Assembly: GCA_034440575.1 (NCBI GenBank)
Contig: JAOTOL010001548.1
Span: forward strand, 1,641,501 to 1,705,500
DNA: 64,000 bases
DNA from: Imbricaverruca yamaguchii
Taxonomy: Eukaryota > Arthropoda > Thecostraca > Neoverrucidae
Reading direction: 5' to 3'
Shown: piece after piece, positions 55,235 to 64,000 of the stretch
Numbering within the stretch: position 1 is the first letter of the stretch
Layout of the letters: each line of letters starts with the position of its first letter
The notes under the pieces: model-generated
Seen by the model: the letters and a program-made list of their open reading frames with translations, nothing else
Told to the model about the DNA's origin: nothing
The model's database searches: none
Made by a program: the position numbers and the translations under genes

Positions 55235-56040
55235 AGCCCCTCGACTGTGATGAGCCGCCAACGTCAAACCAGCCCCTCAGCTGTGATGAGCCACCAACTC
55301 CAAACCAGCCCCTCGACTGTGATGAGCCACCAACTCCAAACCAGCCCCTCGACTGTGATGAGCCACCAAGTCCAAACCAGCCTCTCGACTGCGATGAGCC
55401 ACCAACTCCAAACCAGCCCCTGAACTGTGATGGGCCACCAACGCCAAACCAGCCTCTCGACTGCGATGAGCCACCAACTCCAAACCAGCTGTGATGGGCC
55501 GCCAACGCCAAACCAGCCTCTCGACCGTAATGGGCCGCCAGCCCCACATCAGCCCTTCAGCTATGATGGGCCGCCAACGCCAAACCGGTACCTCAGCTAT
55601 GATGGGCCGCCAATGCCAAACCAGCCTCTCAACCGTGATGGGCCACCAACGCCAAACCAGTACCTCAGCTATGATGAGCCGCCAATGCCAAACCAGTGCC
55701 TCAGCTATGATGGGCCACCAACACCAAACCAGTACCTCAGCTATAATGGGCCACCAACACCAAACCAGTACCTCAGCTATAATGGGCCACACGCCAAATA
55801 ATTGTATGGGCCGCCACGCCAAACCAGTACCTCAGCTATGATGGGCCACCAACACCAAACCAGTACCTCAGCTATAATGGGCCACCAACGCCAAATCAAG
55901 CCCTCAATTGTGATGGGCCGCCAACGCCAAACCAGCCTCTCATCTGCGATGGGCCGACAGCGCCAAACCAGCCTCTCGACTGTGATGGGCCGACAGCGCC
56001 AAACCAGCCTCTCAACTGTGATGAGCCGACAGCGCCAAAG
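55235..56040. repeat. 36-bp (later 33-bp) minisatellite, about 23 copies
   Basis: Unit CCAACTCCAAACCAGCCCCT then CGACTGTGATGAGCCA. It has sub-blocks with CTCAGCTATGATGGGCCGCC and later GACAGCGCCAAACC. It starts 50 bp after the truncated SINE. All units are multiples of three, so frames stay open on both strands, but the frame enters from the SINE and has no start context, so a gene is not supported. Confidence 0.9.
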
Positions 56041-56379
56041 CTACCGGCATATTCTCACATGTGAAACGTTACGCGGTGTGCCTAGCATGGTTCCAATTCC
56101 ATTGGAGTTGAGTCGGACAAAACCCCGCAATATTTTTATGTTTGATAGTATGCCCATGGGTGTTGCATGTAAAGAATGCACCCACAGACGCGAATACAAT
56201 TTTATCGTAACGGAGCCGATGGTGCTTGGCGTTCATCAGAGGGGACCTTTCTATACATTTGGAGGCTGAAGTCCCCCCCCCCCTTCCTGACACAAAAACC
56301 GCATCCACTTCACATCCCTGTTGAGGTACTAATCATTATCAGGATGAATAGTTGTTATCTGGAAGGTAGCGATTGATTC

Positions 56380-57310
56380 AAGATACTCAACATGGATTTA
56401 GAAAGGACGATCGTGTCTCACAAACCTCTTGGACTTTTGAACTTCGCCACAGAACAATTTGATCAGGGAAATCAGGTTGATGTAGCATATCTTGACTTTG
56501 TAAGGCCTTTGACAAGGTACCCCATAAACGGTTAATGATACAGCTTCAGTCCCATGGTATTGCAGGTGCATCTTAAAATGGATGAGTTGTGGCTTTCGAT
56601 AGACAGAAAGAGTGATGTAATGGTACAAAGTCATCATGGCAAAATGTTCTTAGTAGTCCCCGGGGTATACTAGGGCCATACTGTTCATTATATTTGTAAA
56701 TAACATTGAAGTGGCCTGAGTAGTTTTGAATTTGCGATGATTTGAAGGTCTTTAGGGCAATAACAGGTCGGATGAGCATATCTCGCTGCAAAGACTTAGA
56801 CGAATTTGTGAAGTGGTCCGAAGAATGGCAAATGAAATTTAACTTTGATAAGTGCAAAATCATGCATGTAGGTAAGCGCATATGAAGGCTCCATACTTGA
56901 TGGGTGGCCAAGTGCTATCGTGACTCAAAGGAGAAGGATTTAGGTGTTATTCTAAACACAAACTGGGGGCATCGAACACCAAGAGCCAAGAAGGCACTGA
57001 GAATGCTCGGGGCAATAAATAGATGTATCAACGAAGTGAGGAAGTGATCGAAGCTTATGGCATACGTCAGGCCACATTTGAATACTGCATCCAAGCTTGG
57101 TCTCTAGTATAAAAGATTGTTGGCTTTAGAGAGAGTAAAAGAGGGCTACAAAATGGTTAATGGCATAAAACCTGCATATGAGAAGATAAAAATTGAATAT
57201 GTTTTCACTTAGATATGAAGGCTGAGAAGATCCACGCTAAATTTCAATGGTCTAGAGAACCTAAATGTTTAATTTACAAAATGATGCAAAGGAAATTTTA
57301 ATTAAAAATA
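56380..57310 (+). pseudogene. CR1/L2-like LINE reverse-transcriptase fossil
   Basis: Scattered + strand fragments in different frames: a FRKGRSCLTNLLDF-like RT piece near 56400, then LDEFVKWSEEWQMKFNFDKC (about 56787-56846) and KIMHVGK, EKDLGVIL, and a HLNTASKL/LLALERVKEGYK block near 57070-57160. The order fits the RT palm to post-RT region. Many stops. Different sequence from the 5.7-9.6 kb LINE. Confidence 0.72.
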
Positions 57311-59129
57311 TTAACCCTAAAGCCTATGTGCGCACAACAGATCGAGTTGAGTTTATGCTGTTTGAGCTCCCTCCCCAATCATAATAAAAACATTCGACAC
57401 CTGGCATTTATTTCCACACATAGGAAAGAGCAGATCTCTGGCCCCTTCGGTCATAGTTATTGCGGAAAAGACTGAGAGGGACAATTTGTCACCTCCACCT
57501 CGCCAATTTGCCTGTTAATCATTGGAGTACCGCCATTGACCACAGCCCAGCGAAATATTATATACACACATGCGAGCCAGAAATCAATCAGTGCCCGACC
57601 AGCGACTCTCAGATTAGAGGAGGAAACCACGTTTCCAAATAGCTCTATGCAAAAGTTGTTCCATGTGTAGGCACTTCTGAGCCGAAAGCGACGGCGGTGA
57701 AATGTTTCCGATTTTCTACTACTGTATGTTTTAATGTGGCTGATAAGTCCATCCTTGAAATGAGAGAGTGAATGGGTGAAAATATGCCCAATGATATCCA
57801 ATGGCATCGCTTAAAAAGCATTGCATATGAATGTGTTTGCAGTAAATGCCGTTGTTTAAGGACACTTATGCGCGTGGCGCTTCTTTCTAATTATTTCCCT
57901 GCATAAATATGATTCAACATGACTCACTGAGATGAAGCGAGATCCAACGGTATTTTTTTATCTCTCATACGTGACTTTTCTGGTTCGCCCGAGAGCTGAC
58001 ACTCAAATTTCCACTATTTTTTATTTACACTCGTTCGGATGGACAAATTGACCCTGCCTACCTGAGGTTTCCCAGAAATGGCGGGAAACCGCGGCGCAAA
58101 GCGCCGCGAAATCTTGAACGTCTTTACATTAGTTGGTTCGTTCTTAGAGTTTGAGGACGCATCGACCGAGATCCATCATTTAGCGTCCATTAGTGCGGGA
58201 GGGGGTGGAGATCCGCCCACACCTGATTTTTGATGATATCTCATAAACAGGAGGGATATTGCAATGCAATCTTGCAACTTTGTTGCAAATCAGCGCACCT
58301 AGTGAGTTTTTGCTTCAATCCGTTGGCAAACATAGGAGTAGTGGGGTGCAGAGTGGACGGACTGGCCGCCGGGCCCCCAGCGCTCGAGGTTTGGCCAGCG
58401 CGGCGGCGCGGCGTGACGGCCGTCAACTCTGCTGGACCCCGAACACATTAAACCAGGCTCTTCCAATGTATGCTGCAGGGAGACCACTGTAGCTCTAATC
58501 TCTCCTCCAAATTGTGTCCTTTCATCAGTAGCTTCAGAGATTTTAGGAGCGCGGGGGAGACAATTCGCCCCCTCCCGTCCGGCTCGCATTACGAGACCCC
58601 CCCGGTGCACGTGTTAAATACAGGGACACTCTCGGGCAACGCGGTCCCGTGACTTCCCGACTTATCAGTCAGCTCTAGTTCCGTCAGGGCTGTTTGACCA
58701 TGGCCGGAAACGATGCAGCGGGGCCGGCCTACATCTGGCATAGCGACAGCGTCACAGCAACCTCATCCAAGTGGAGGTGCAAACTCACGTCAATCGCCCA
58801 TGAGGGAGCACAGGCAACCACGCATTTAACCCATTGGAAGGCGTTCGTGATAGCTATTTGCCACTCATTTTAACTCACGTTAGTTTTTCATCAGGGTGTA
58901 CGTCACTAGAATCGGCGTGTAGTGACGTCACGGTCACGCCGGTGACCCGTGGCCCGGTTCGAACTTGGGAATGCACCTCTGGCCTTCGATCCCAGACATG
59001 GGCGGCGACGTCCCGGCATTCATGAGGGAGGCAGCTCGCGCCGCCTGGCAGACAGGATCCGAGGCATTCCACGACAGACCGACCAACTATTGTTCAATTT
59101 TTCATGCCCAAAATGCACCCGTCGGGTAA
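57311..59129. other. No recognisable gene
   Basis: Mixed DNA. One small GC palindrome GCGGCGCAAAGCGCCGC near 58091-58107. Frames around 58230-58650 are short and without motifs. Confidence 0.35.
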
Positions 59130-59290
59130 TCATGGCCTACACACCTGGACCAGTTGCAGGCCTATTTTAATAACAGTTCCGGAGTGATGTCCTCCGGCAT
59201 TGTTTTTAGGTCGAACAACCGTAGCTTTGGTGGTGTATATCTCATCGATACAAACAGAAAGTATAAATAGGTGCATTGATTTGGTGGTGG
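59130..59290 (-). repeat. Dispersed repeat family X, copy 3 (partial)
   Basis: On the - strand: ATCGATGAGATATACACCAC, CCTAAAAACAATGCCGGAGG and ACATCACTCCGGAACTGTTA match the second half of the copies at 3240 and 10690. The AGGTCA cluster is absent. It abuts the 3' end of the I-clade LINE. Confidence 0.55.
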
Positions 59291-59389
59291 ATTGGAGTTT
59301 AGGGGTGCGTCGACATCTAGGGTCATTTTGCGCCCATAACTGAATTTTAATCAATCTACGGTGCTGCTACCATATCTTGCTATCCGCCT

Positions 59390-60721
59390 TCACGGGTGGG
59401 GGTATATCACGTCAAGGCGAGCTTGTCGAATGAACGTGAAACTATTCCCAGACGCCACGACCTCAGAGTCGTTCCCTATAAGCATACGTAAAGAAGAGTC
59501 GGTATTCAACCGCCCTAAAATCTGGCGTCGTAGAGGATCTAGCGGTATACAGCCAACTAAACCATGGTACACGGCAAGCGGGTTAGAACAGCGCGGACAT
59601 AGAGGTCGGTCATCACCGGTAAGCATGTAACTGTGTGTTGCGAATGTATGACCTATTCTCAATTGGCAGAGTATTACTTCTATCCGGCATTTGGTTCGGT
59701 GAGAGGATTGCCACTTTCCTAGTGTCGGTTTTAAAACCCTGAGCTTACTACACTTGGAATTCCAGGTTCGTTGCCATTCTGACCGTATATTTGATAACAT
59801 AGTGAGGTATAGATCCTTTGGAGGGAGCCGTAGAGGGACCACACGGCCATTACCAATGGCGTGTTTGGCGGTAATGTCGGCAGCTTCGTTTCCCGCGAGT
59901 CCAACATGGCTAGGAATCCAGCAGAACACGATATTTCTGCAGATGTCATCTAGGGATTTTACGACTTTGGTAATCCTCCGAACAAGTCGGTTATCTTGGT
60001 TATAGGTGTTCAGTGCCAGGAGATTGCTCAAAGAATCTGTGAAAACCACGTGCTTTGTGTACCGGTCTTTCTGTATAAAATAGAGGGCTTGGAAAATGGC
60101 ATACAGTTCGGCAGTAAAAATCGATGTTTGTGTAGGTAAACAAAAAGATCGAACACCTTGTCGACTGACATAAGCACACCCAACACCAGGTACTAACTTT
60201 GAGCCATGCGTGTAAATGCGCGAGAAGTCTTTATATTCATGTATTTTTTCCAATGCCAACATGCGGAGTTCCTCCGGGTTTACTTGTCCTTTCTTTGAGC
60301 AGGACAAAGTGACGTCAGTTTTGACTGGGACAACATGCCAAGAGGGAGTGCTCGGCTTGATGACACGTGCTACAGAACGCGGCCTGATATTACATTCTCG
60401 AAGGATCGAGGCCATGCGGTTAGAAAACGGTTCTCTACGCTGGGTCCTGTGACGTGCTCTTGATGTCCTTGGGAATATCCACCGATAGGCTGGGTGGTTC
60501 CGGTTTTGGGCAACATTGCACGCGTATCTCGCGCCCAATACCTTACGGCGTAGCGCAAGAGGTGACTCGTCTACTTCTACCATTACACTAGCAGCCGGTG
60601 AAGTGCGAAAGGCTCCAGTGACGATGCGAAGGGCCGAATTGTGGATCACATCAAGACAGCGCTTGGATGTGGTACTCGCTCCGTCATATATAAAAGATCC
60701 GTAGTCAATTTTATAACGCAC
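59390..60721 (-). pseudogene. I-clade LINE RNase H and C-terminal zinc motif; first catalytic Asp changed to His
   Basis: 443 open codons. Start region YKIDYGSFIYDGAS is the post-RT YGS motif. RNase H runs from about residue 168 to 285: IYTHGSK where TDGS is expected (codon 60208-60206 encodes His), FTAELYAI, VFTDSLSN, and WIPSHVGLAGNEAAD. A conserved C-terminal segment follows with HTFATHSYML and CPRCSNPLAVYHGLVGC, a CCHC-like zinc motif. Three of four DEDD residues are kept. Confidence 0.85.
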
Positions 60722-60748
60722 GAGAGATCAGCACATGAGAAGTAAAAC

Positions 60749-61790
60749 TCATCTGTCAACTCCATATGAACACCTAGAAACGGTGCTCATTACCTGAAGA
60801 CCTTTTGTACATTTGTTGATGAGGTCAGTGATGTGAGTTTTATACGTAACATGACGATCCATCCACACCCCCAGAAACTTGACTGCAGGTCTGAAAGGTA
60901 TGAGGTGACCGTTCATTCTTATCGTTGGGTCTGTGCAACGGCGTTTGGGACAGAAATGAACAGCGGTAGTCTTTGAGGTGGATAAAGTGAAACCAGTTCT
61001 ATCACACCACTCCATCAATTTCACTACAGTTAACTGGACCTGTCTTTCCACCGTCCGCACCGTACGAGAGGAGAACCACACTTTAAAATCATCTACGAAC
61101 AGCGCTCGTCCTACCGATGTTGGCAGTGTATCACCCACATCATTTATGGCAATGGTGAACAAAGTGACACTCAATATACTTCCCTGTGGAACCCCATCAA
61201 TCTGATAGAAGGTGTCGGAGAGGTAGCCACCTATTCTGACCCGAAATATCCTATTTGTTAAACAAATTCGTCAGGAAAACCCCATCTGGCCCCTTATGCC
61301 TATTTGGTGCAACTTCACACGAGGATACCATGACACCATGCGGTATCATAAGCGCCGTCAACATCGAAAAATATGGCAGCGGTATGATATCGTTTCATGA
61401 AACTCAGGCGTACAACGGAATCAAGAGCTAAAATATGATCAAATGTGCTACGATGTCTGCGGAAGCCACTCTGTATCGAGGTGAGTACATGGTTGCGTTC
61501 TAAAAACCACATGAGTCACAAGTTTACCTTTTTTCAAACAATTTGCAAAGAGAACAGGTCATTGATATGGGTCAATAGTGCAGTGGATCCTTTCCCGTCT
61601 TGTTTGGCTTGCAGATAGGAAAGACAAGCACCCTCCGCCATGTCAATGGAAATGTTCCCTTTTCCAACATTTCGTTGAACACTTCCAGAAGTGTGTTTAA
61701 AGCTGTTATCGGCAGATGCTTAATACTGTCATTGTGTAAGGTGTCGGGTCCTTCTGCTACGTTCCTACGGGTGCTTATAGCAGCAGTCAG
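60749..61790 (-). pseudogene. I-clade LINE reverse transcriptase (frameshifted)
   Basis: Fragments in order: SGFRRHRSTFDHILAL and motif A AAIFFDVDGAYDTAWCHG (61512-61315); after a break, LFTIAINDVG and motif C ALFVDDFKVW (61174-60749), followed by NGHLIPFRPAVKFLGVWMD. FVDD/YVDD boxes are usual in this clade, so the catalytic Asp pair is intact. A stop and a frame change separate motifs A and C. Confidence 0.83.
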
Positions 61791-62290
61791 TTCGGAAATA
61801 GAAAATGGACTGTTGTAATGGATAGAAGCTGTTGTGAAATCAAGTGGTAGTGCTTCGCACCGGTCTTTGTATTCCGAGAAACGTCGACTTTTTTATTTTT
61901 CGATCGCTCGGAGAAGGCCCGTCCAATCTTGTCGGCGACATCCTTCGGATTAATAATATCATGTCCATTTATGTGGAGTGTGGGGAGTAGGGTACAGGTA
62001 AGTTTGCCGGAGATACGTTTGATGCGGGACCACACCGATGACAGCGAAGTGGAACGGTTCAACGTGTTGACGTACGCTTTCCACGATTGCCGTTTGGAAT
62101 CAGCAATTGTGCGCCTCGCGTGTGCCCTTGCCTTGCGAAAAGCTACAGAGATTCGCCATGGAACTGTTACGATTAAAAATACGGAATGCCTTCTTTCTAG
62201 CATGCAATGCATCTCGGCATTTATCAGACCATTAGGGGACTGGTACACGACGTGGTGTGCCCGACGAACGAGGAATATATTGCTCAGCAC
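61787..62290 (-). pseudogene. I-clade LINE linker between endonuclease and RT
   Basis: 167 codons, basic, with KRQSWKAYVNTLNRSTSLSS and VWSRIKRISGK, the pattern usual in I-element linkers (W-x-x-Y/F-x-x-x-L, then W-x-x-I/V-R). Confidence 0.7.
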
Positions 62291-62483
62291 TTTGTAACAT
62301 TGTGGTTGTAAACAGTTCTATGGAAACCAATCCTTCCGAGCACTCGCCGAGTCTCTCCTCGACATCGGACTGGAAGAAAGTCCAGTCAGCTTTCGCAAAA
62401 ATCCACCTGGGGGACGTCGACCAGCTTCCACACCATCAATGAAGCGAGTCCAAACGAATAAATGGTCGCTCGTACCTGGATCA

Positions 62484-63088
62484 TCATTCACCGACCACCT
62501 CTAAACAGGGGGAAAGTTCATGGTTGCAAAGCGTCAGGTCCAGCACCGAGGCCTGTCCTGTTTGCAGTGTAAAATGTGTCGGAGTTCCAGTGTTAAGAAT
62601 ACTAAGGGGAAAATTCCGGAAAATTATCTCTAAAGCACGCCCACGACCAGTACTATTCGCTGAGCTCCAAACTTCGTGATGTGCGTTAAAGTCACCACAT
62701 AAAATCAGCGGGGGAGTGAGCTGGTTTACCACTTGCAGCAGTTCTGCAAGTGGAAAGGTTGTTCCTGGGGGTAAGTATATGGAACATATGGTGGAAACAC
62801 GGCGATTAATTACTATCCGAGCAGCGACAGCCTGAATGTTCCATCTCAGGTGTACTTGTTGGAAGGGGACTGAGTGGTGGACGGCTAGAAGTACACCACC
62901 ATATGCCACCGTGTGGGTGACGACGTCCTTGCGTAAAACAGAGTAGTTTCTTAAATAAAAGGAAGCATCAGGAGATAGTTTATCTCCTGTAGGCATACTA
63001 CGGCCGGTGTACGACGGTGCAAAATATGTTGTAATTCGTCATTGCTAATTCTCACACCTCTACAGCTCCACTGTAGAATATTACTCAT
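62484..63088 (-). pseudogene. I-clade LINE ORF2 endonuclease domain (frameshifted)
   Basis: Starts MSNILQWSCRGVR at 63088, in the pattern LQWNCRG seen in this group, and reads PAVVCLQE. It shifts frame near 62995, then continues with YGGVLLAVHHSVPFQ, ICSIYLPPG and LILCGDFNAHHEVWSS, where GDFN is part of the catalytic site. The SDH catalytic motif is present but in another frame near 62470-62460 (GTSDHLFVW). Confidence 0.83.
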
Positions 63089-63351
63089 TTGTCAGTAATT
63101 GAAAGAGGAAGTCCTAAGCTAAGGCCAAGAGTAACTAAGTCATGGTCTTGTAGTCGGGGGTCTTGGCTTCGTGGGCGTGAGCGCGGGCTCCCAAACTCAC
63201 TTGGCCACACAGCACCGGGAAGAGCACGCTTCATAACGCGATTTGAGGATGGGGAGGATATTGGGGGGTGCACGGTTCGACGGGAAGGTGTCTCCGGCGG
63301 TCCCATGGCTGCTGCGGGCAATGGTGTGGAGTGAGGAGCCGTCAATGGGCG

Positions 63352-64000
63352 CTAGTCCTCAAGTTTGGAGATCGAGGAGGGTGGGATATGTCGGGCGGTG
63401 CGACCCTGTGCTCCTAAATCTTGGGCTCCAGGGCGCACCTGAACCATAGGATGTCCAAGCTTTGGATCTGAGATGGTTGGTGGTGGTGGGGGTGGGGGAG
63501 TTGGCGTGATTTTGGAAGGCTGAATGGGAGTGGGTTCGGTGGGTATGGCGGGTAAGGATTCGAGGATAGTGAATGTCTTGGGGGGCTTCTTAGTCCGCTG
63601 GACACGACGCCATTCTTCTGGAGCTCGCTCTGTAACGGGTTGGATAACTATGACTTCCTGGGCCCTTGGCGACGAAACAACGCGCTCTGCCGTGTCGGTC
63701 GTGTCATGCGCAGGATTTTGTTTAGCTATGGTAGGTAGGGTTTCGGTGCTCTCAACGCAGTCTTGGGTTGGCTGCCTGTTCCTTGGCATCGTAAGGGGCA
63801 CTCTAAAGGAGCGAAGTTGGGCTATCATTTGAGAGATGAGCTCAGAATCCTTGTCGGGCTGAGTATGTTGTGGGATCGCGGTATGGCTTTTGGCTTTTGA
63901 TGCGTAGGTGATTCTGGGTTGAGTGTGTTCAAATATATATCTGGCCTCTCGGAAGGTTACTTTTTGTGTGTGTTTAATAGCAATAATTTCTTTCTCCTTC
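63352..64000 (-). CDS. I-clade LINE ORF1 (gag-like), C-terminal part, open to the window edge
   Basis: The frame is open from 64000 to the stop at 63354-63352. It starts within a segment reading EIIAIKHTQKVTFREARYIF, a motif of the C-terminal end of arthropod I-element gag proteins just after the zinc knuckles. A Thr/Glu-rich stretch follows, then a proline run near ITPTPPPPPPPTISD. No zinc knuckle lies within the window. Confidence 0.7.
   Translation of the reverse strand, partial: KEKEIIAIKHTQKVTFREARYIFEHTQPRITYASKAKSHTAIPQHTQPDKDSELISQMIAQLRSFRVPLTMPRNRQPTQDCVESTETLPTIAKQNPAHDTTDTAERVVSSPRAQEVIVIQPVTERAPEEWRRVQRTKKPPKTFTILESLPAIPTEPTPIQPSKITPTPPPPPPPTISDPKLGHPMVQVRPGAQDLGAQGRTARHIPPSSISKLED

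Larger units (their letters stand above)
59390..64000 (-). mobile_element. I-clade non-LTR retrotransposon, nearly complete, runs off right edge
   Basis: On the - strand from 64000 leftward: a gag-like ORF1 end, ORF2 start with ATG at 63088, endonuclease, RT with FVDD box, and RNase H plus C-terminal zinc motif. An RNase H domain after the RT places it with the I group. ORF1 and the RNase H part are open; the endonuclease-RT part has several frameshifts and stops, so the copy is inactive but young enough to align easily. Confidence 0.9.

Noticed and set aside
54973..55494. 173-codon frame with NQPLDCDEPPTP repeats as a possible secreted repeat protein
   Set aside because: The first third is SINE sequence, there is no signal peptide and the frame closes inside the array; treated as minisatellite.
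58950..58990. GGTTCGAACTTGGG box-B-like word
   Set aside because: No box A at the right distance and no match to the SINE families found here; may be chance.

Overview
This is animal nuclear DNA. Evidence: a seven-exon gene with GT-AG introns of 1-12 kb, non-LTR retrotransposons (I clade, CR1/L2-like), a Penelope-like element, tRNA-derived SINEs with polymerase III boxes, MITEs and many minisatellites. The mixture suggests an invertebrate, possibly an arthropod such as a chelicerate or crustacean, but the species cannot be fixed from sequence alone.

Two host genes are supported. The first is a complete SSUH2-homolog gene (ssu-2 family, DnaJ-type CXXCXGXG zinc-ribbon protein) on the + strand. 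Its coding exons are 23848-24031, 36074-36273, 39963-40100, 41090-41197, 46498-46673, 49076-49283 and 52398-52544. They join in frame to 1161 nt and 386 residues, ending in a cysteine-rich CVLM tail. The second is the first coding exon of a divergent paralog on the - strand (804-204). It has the same end motif (GYE-x-x-TF/ITF-GG) and the same phase-1 donor, and the rest lies beyond the left edge. About 23 kb of repeat-rich DNA separates the two starts.

Layout. 1-130: SINE, then the paralog exon with its 24-bp coding repeat. 1.4-1.6 kb: 43-bp minisatellite. 3.2-3.5 and 10.7-11.0 kb: inverted copies of a dispersed repeat carrying four AGGTCA-like half-sites at 8-bp spacing. 5.7-9.6 kb: decayed CR1-like LINE (- strand) with a perfect 2A-like motif. 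15-16 kb: SINE and microsatellites. 17.1-18.4 kb: dead Penelope-like element. 20.3-21.4 kb: decayed G-rich array. 21.6-22.4 kb: first copy of a TTAA-flanked MITE. 23.7-52.5 kb: the SSUH2 gene, whose introns hold minisatellites, MITEs, a SINE, a large inverted duplication (26.8-29.0 kb) and TA tracts. 55.2-56.0 kb: 36-bp minisatellite next to a SINE. 56.4-57.3 kb: LINE fossil. 59.4-64 kb: I-clade LINE (- strand; gag-like ORF1, endonuclease, RT, RNase H) running off the right edge.

The most striking pattern is in the SSUH2 introns. All six have a tandem array at or just inside the 5' splice site. In introns 1, 2, 3, 4 and 6 the repeat unit contains the last nucleotides of the exon plus the GT donor, so the splice donor itself is duplicated from a few to about 60 times. 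Intron 4 has a second array of about 170 copies of a 27-bp unit, most with a CACGTG E-box, ending 19 bp before the next exon.
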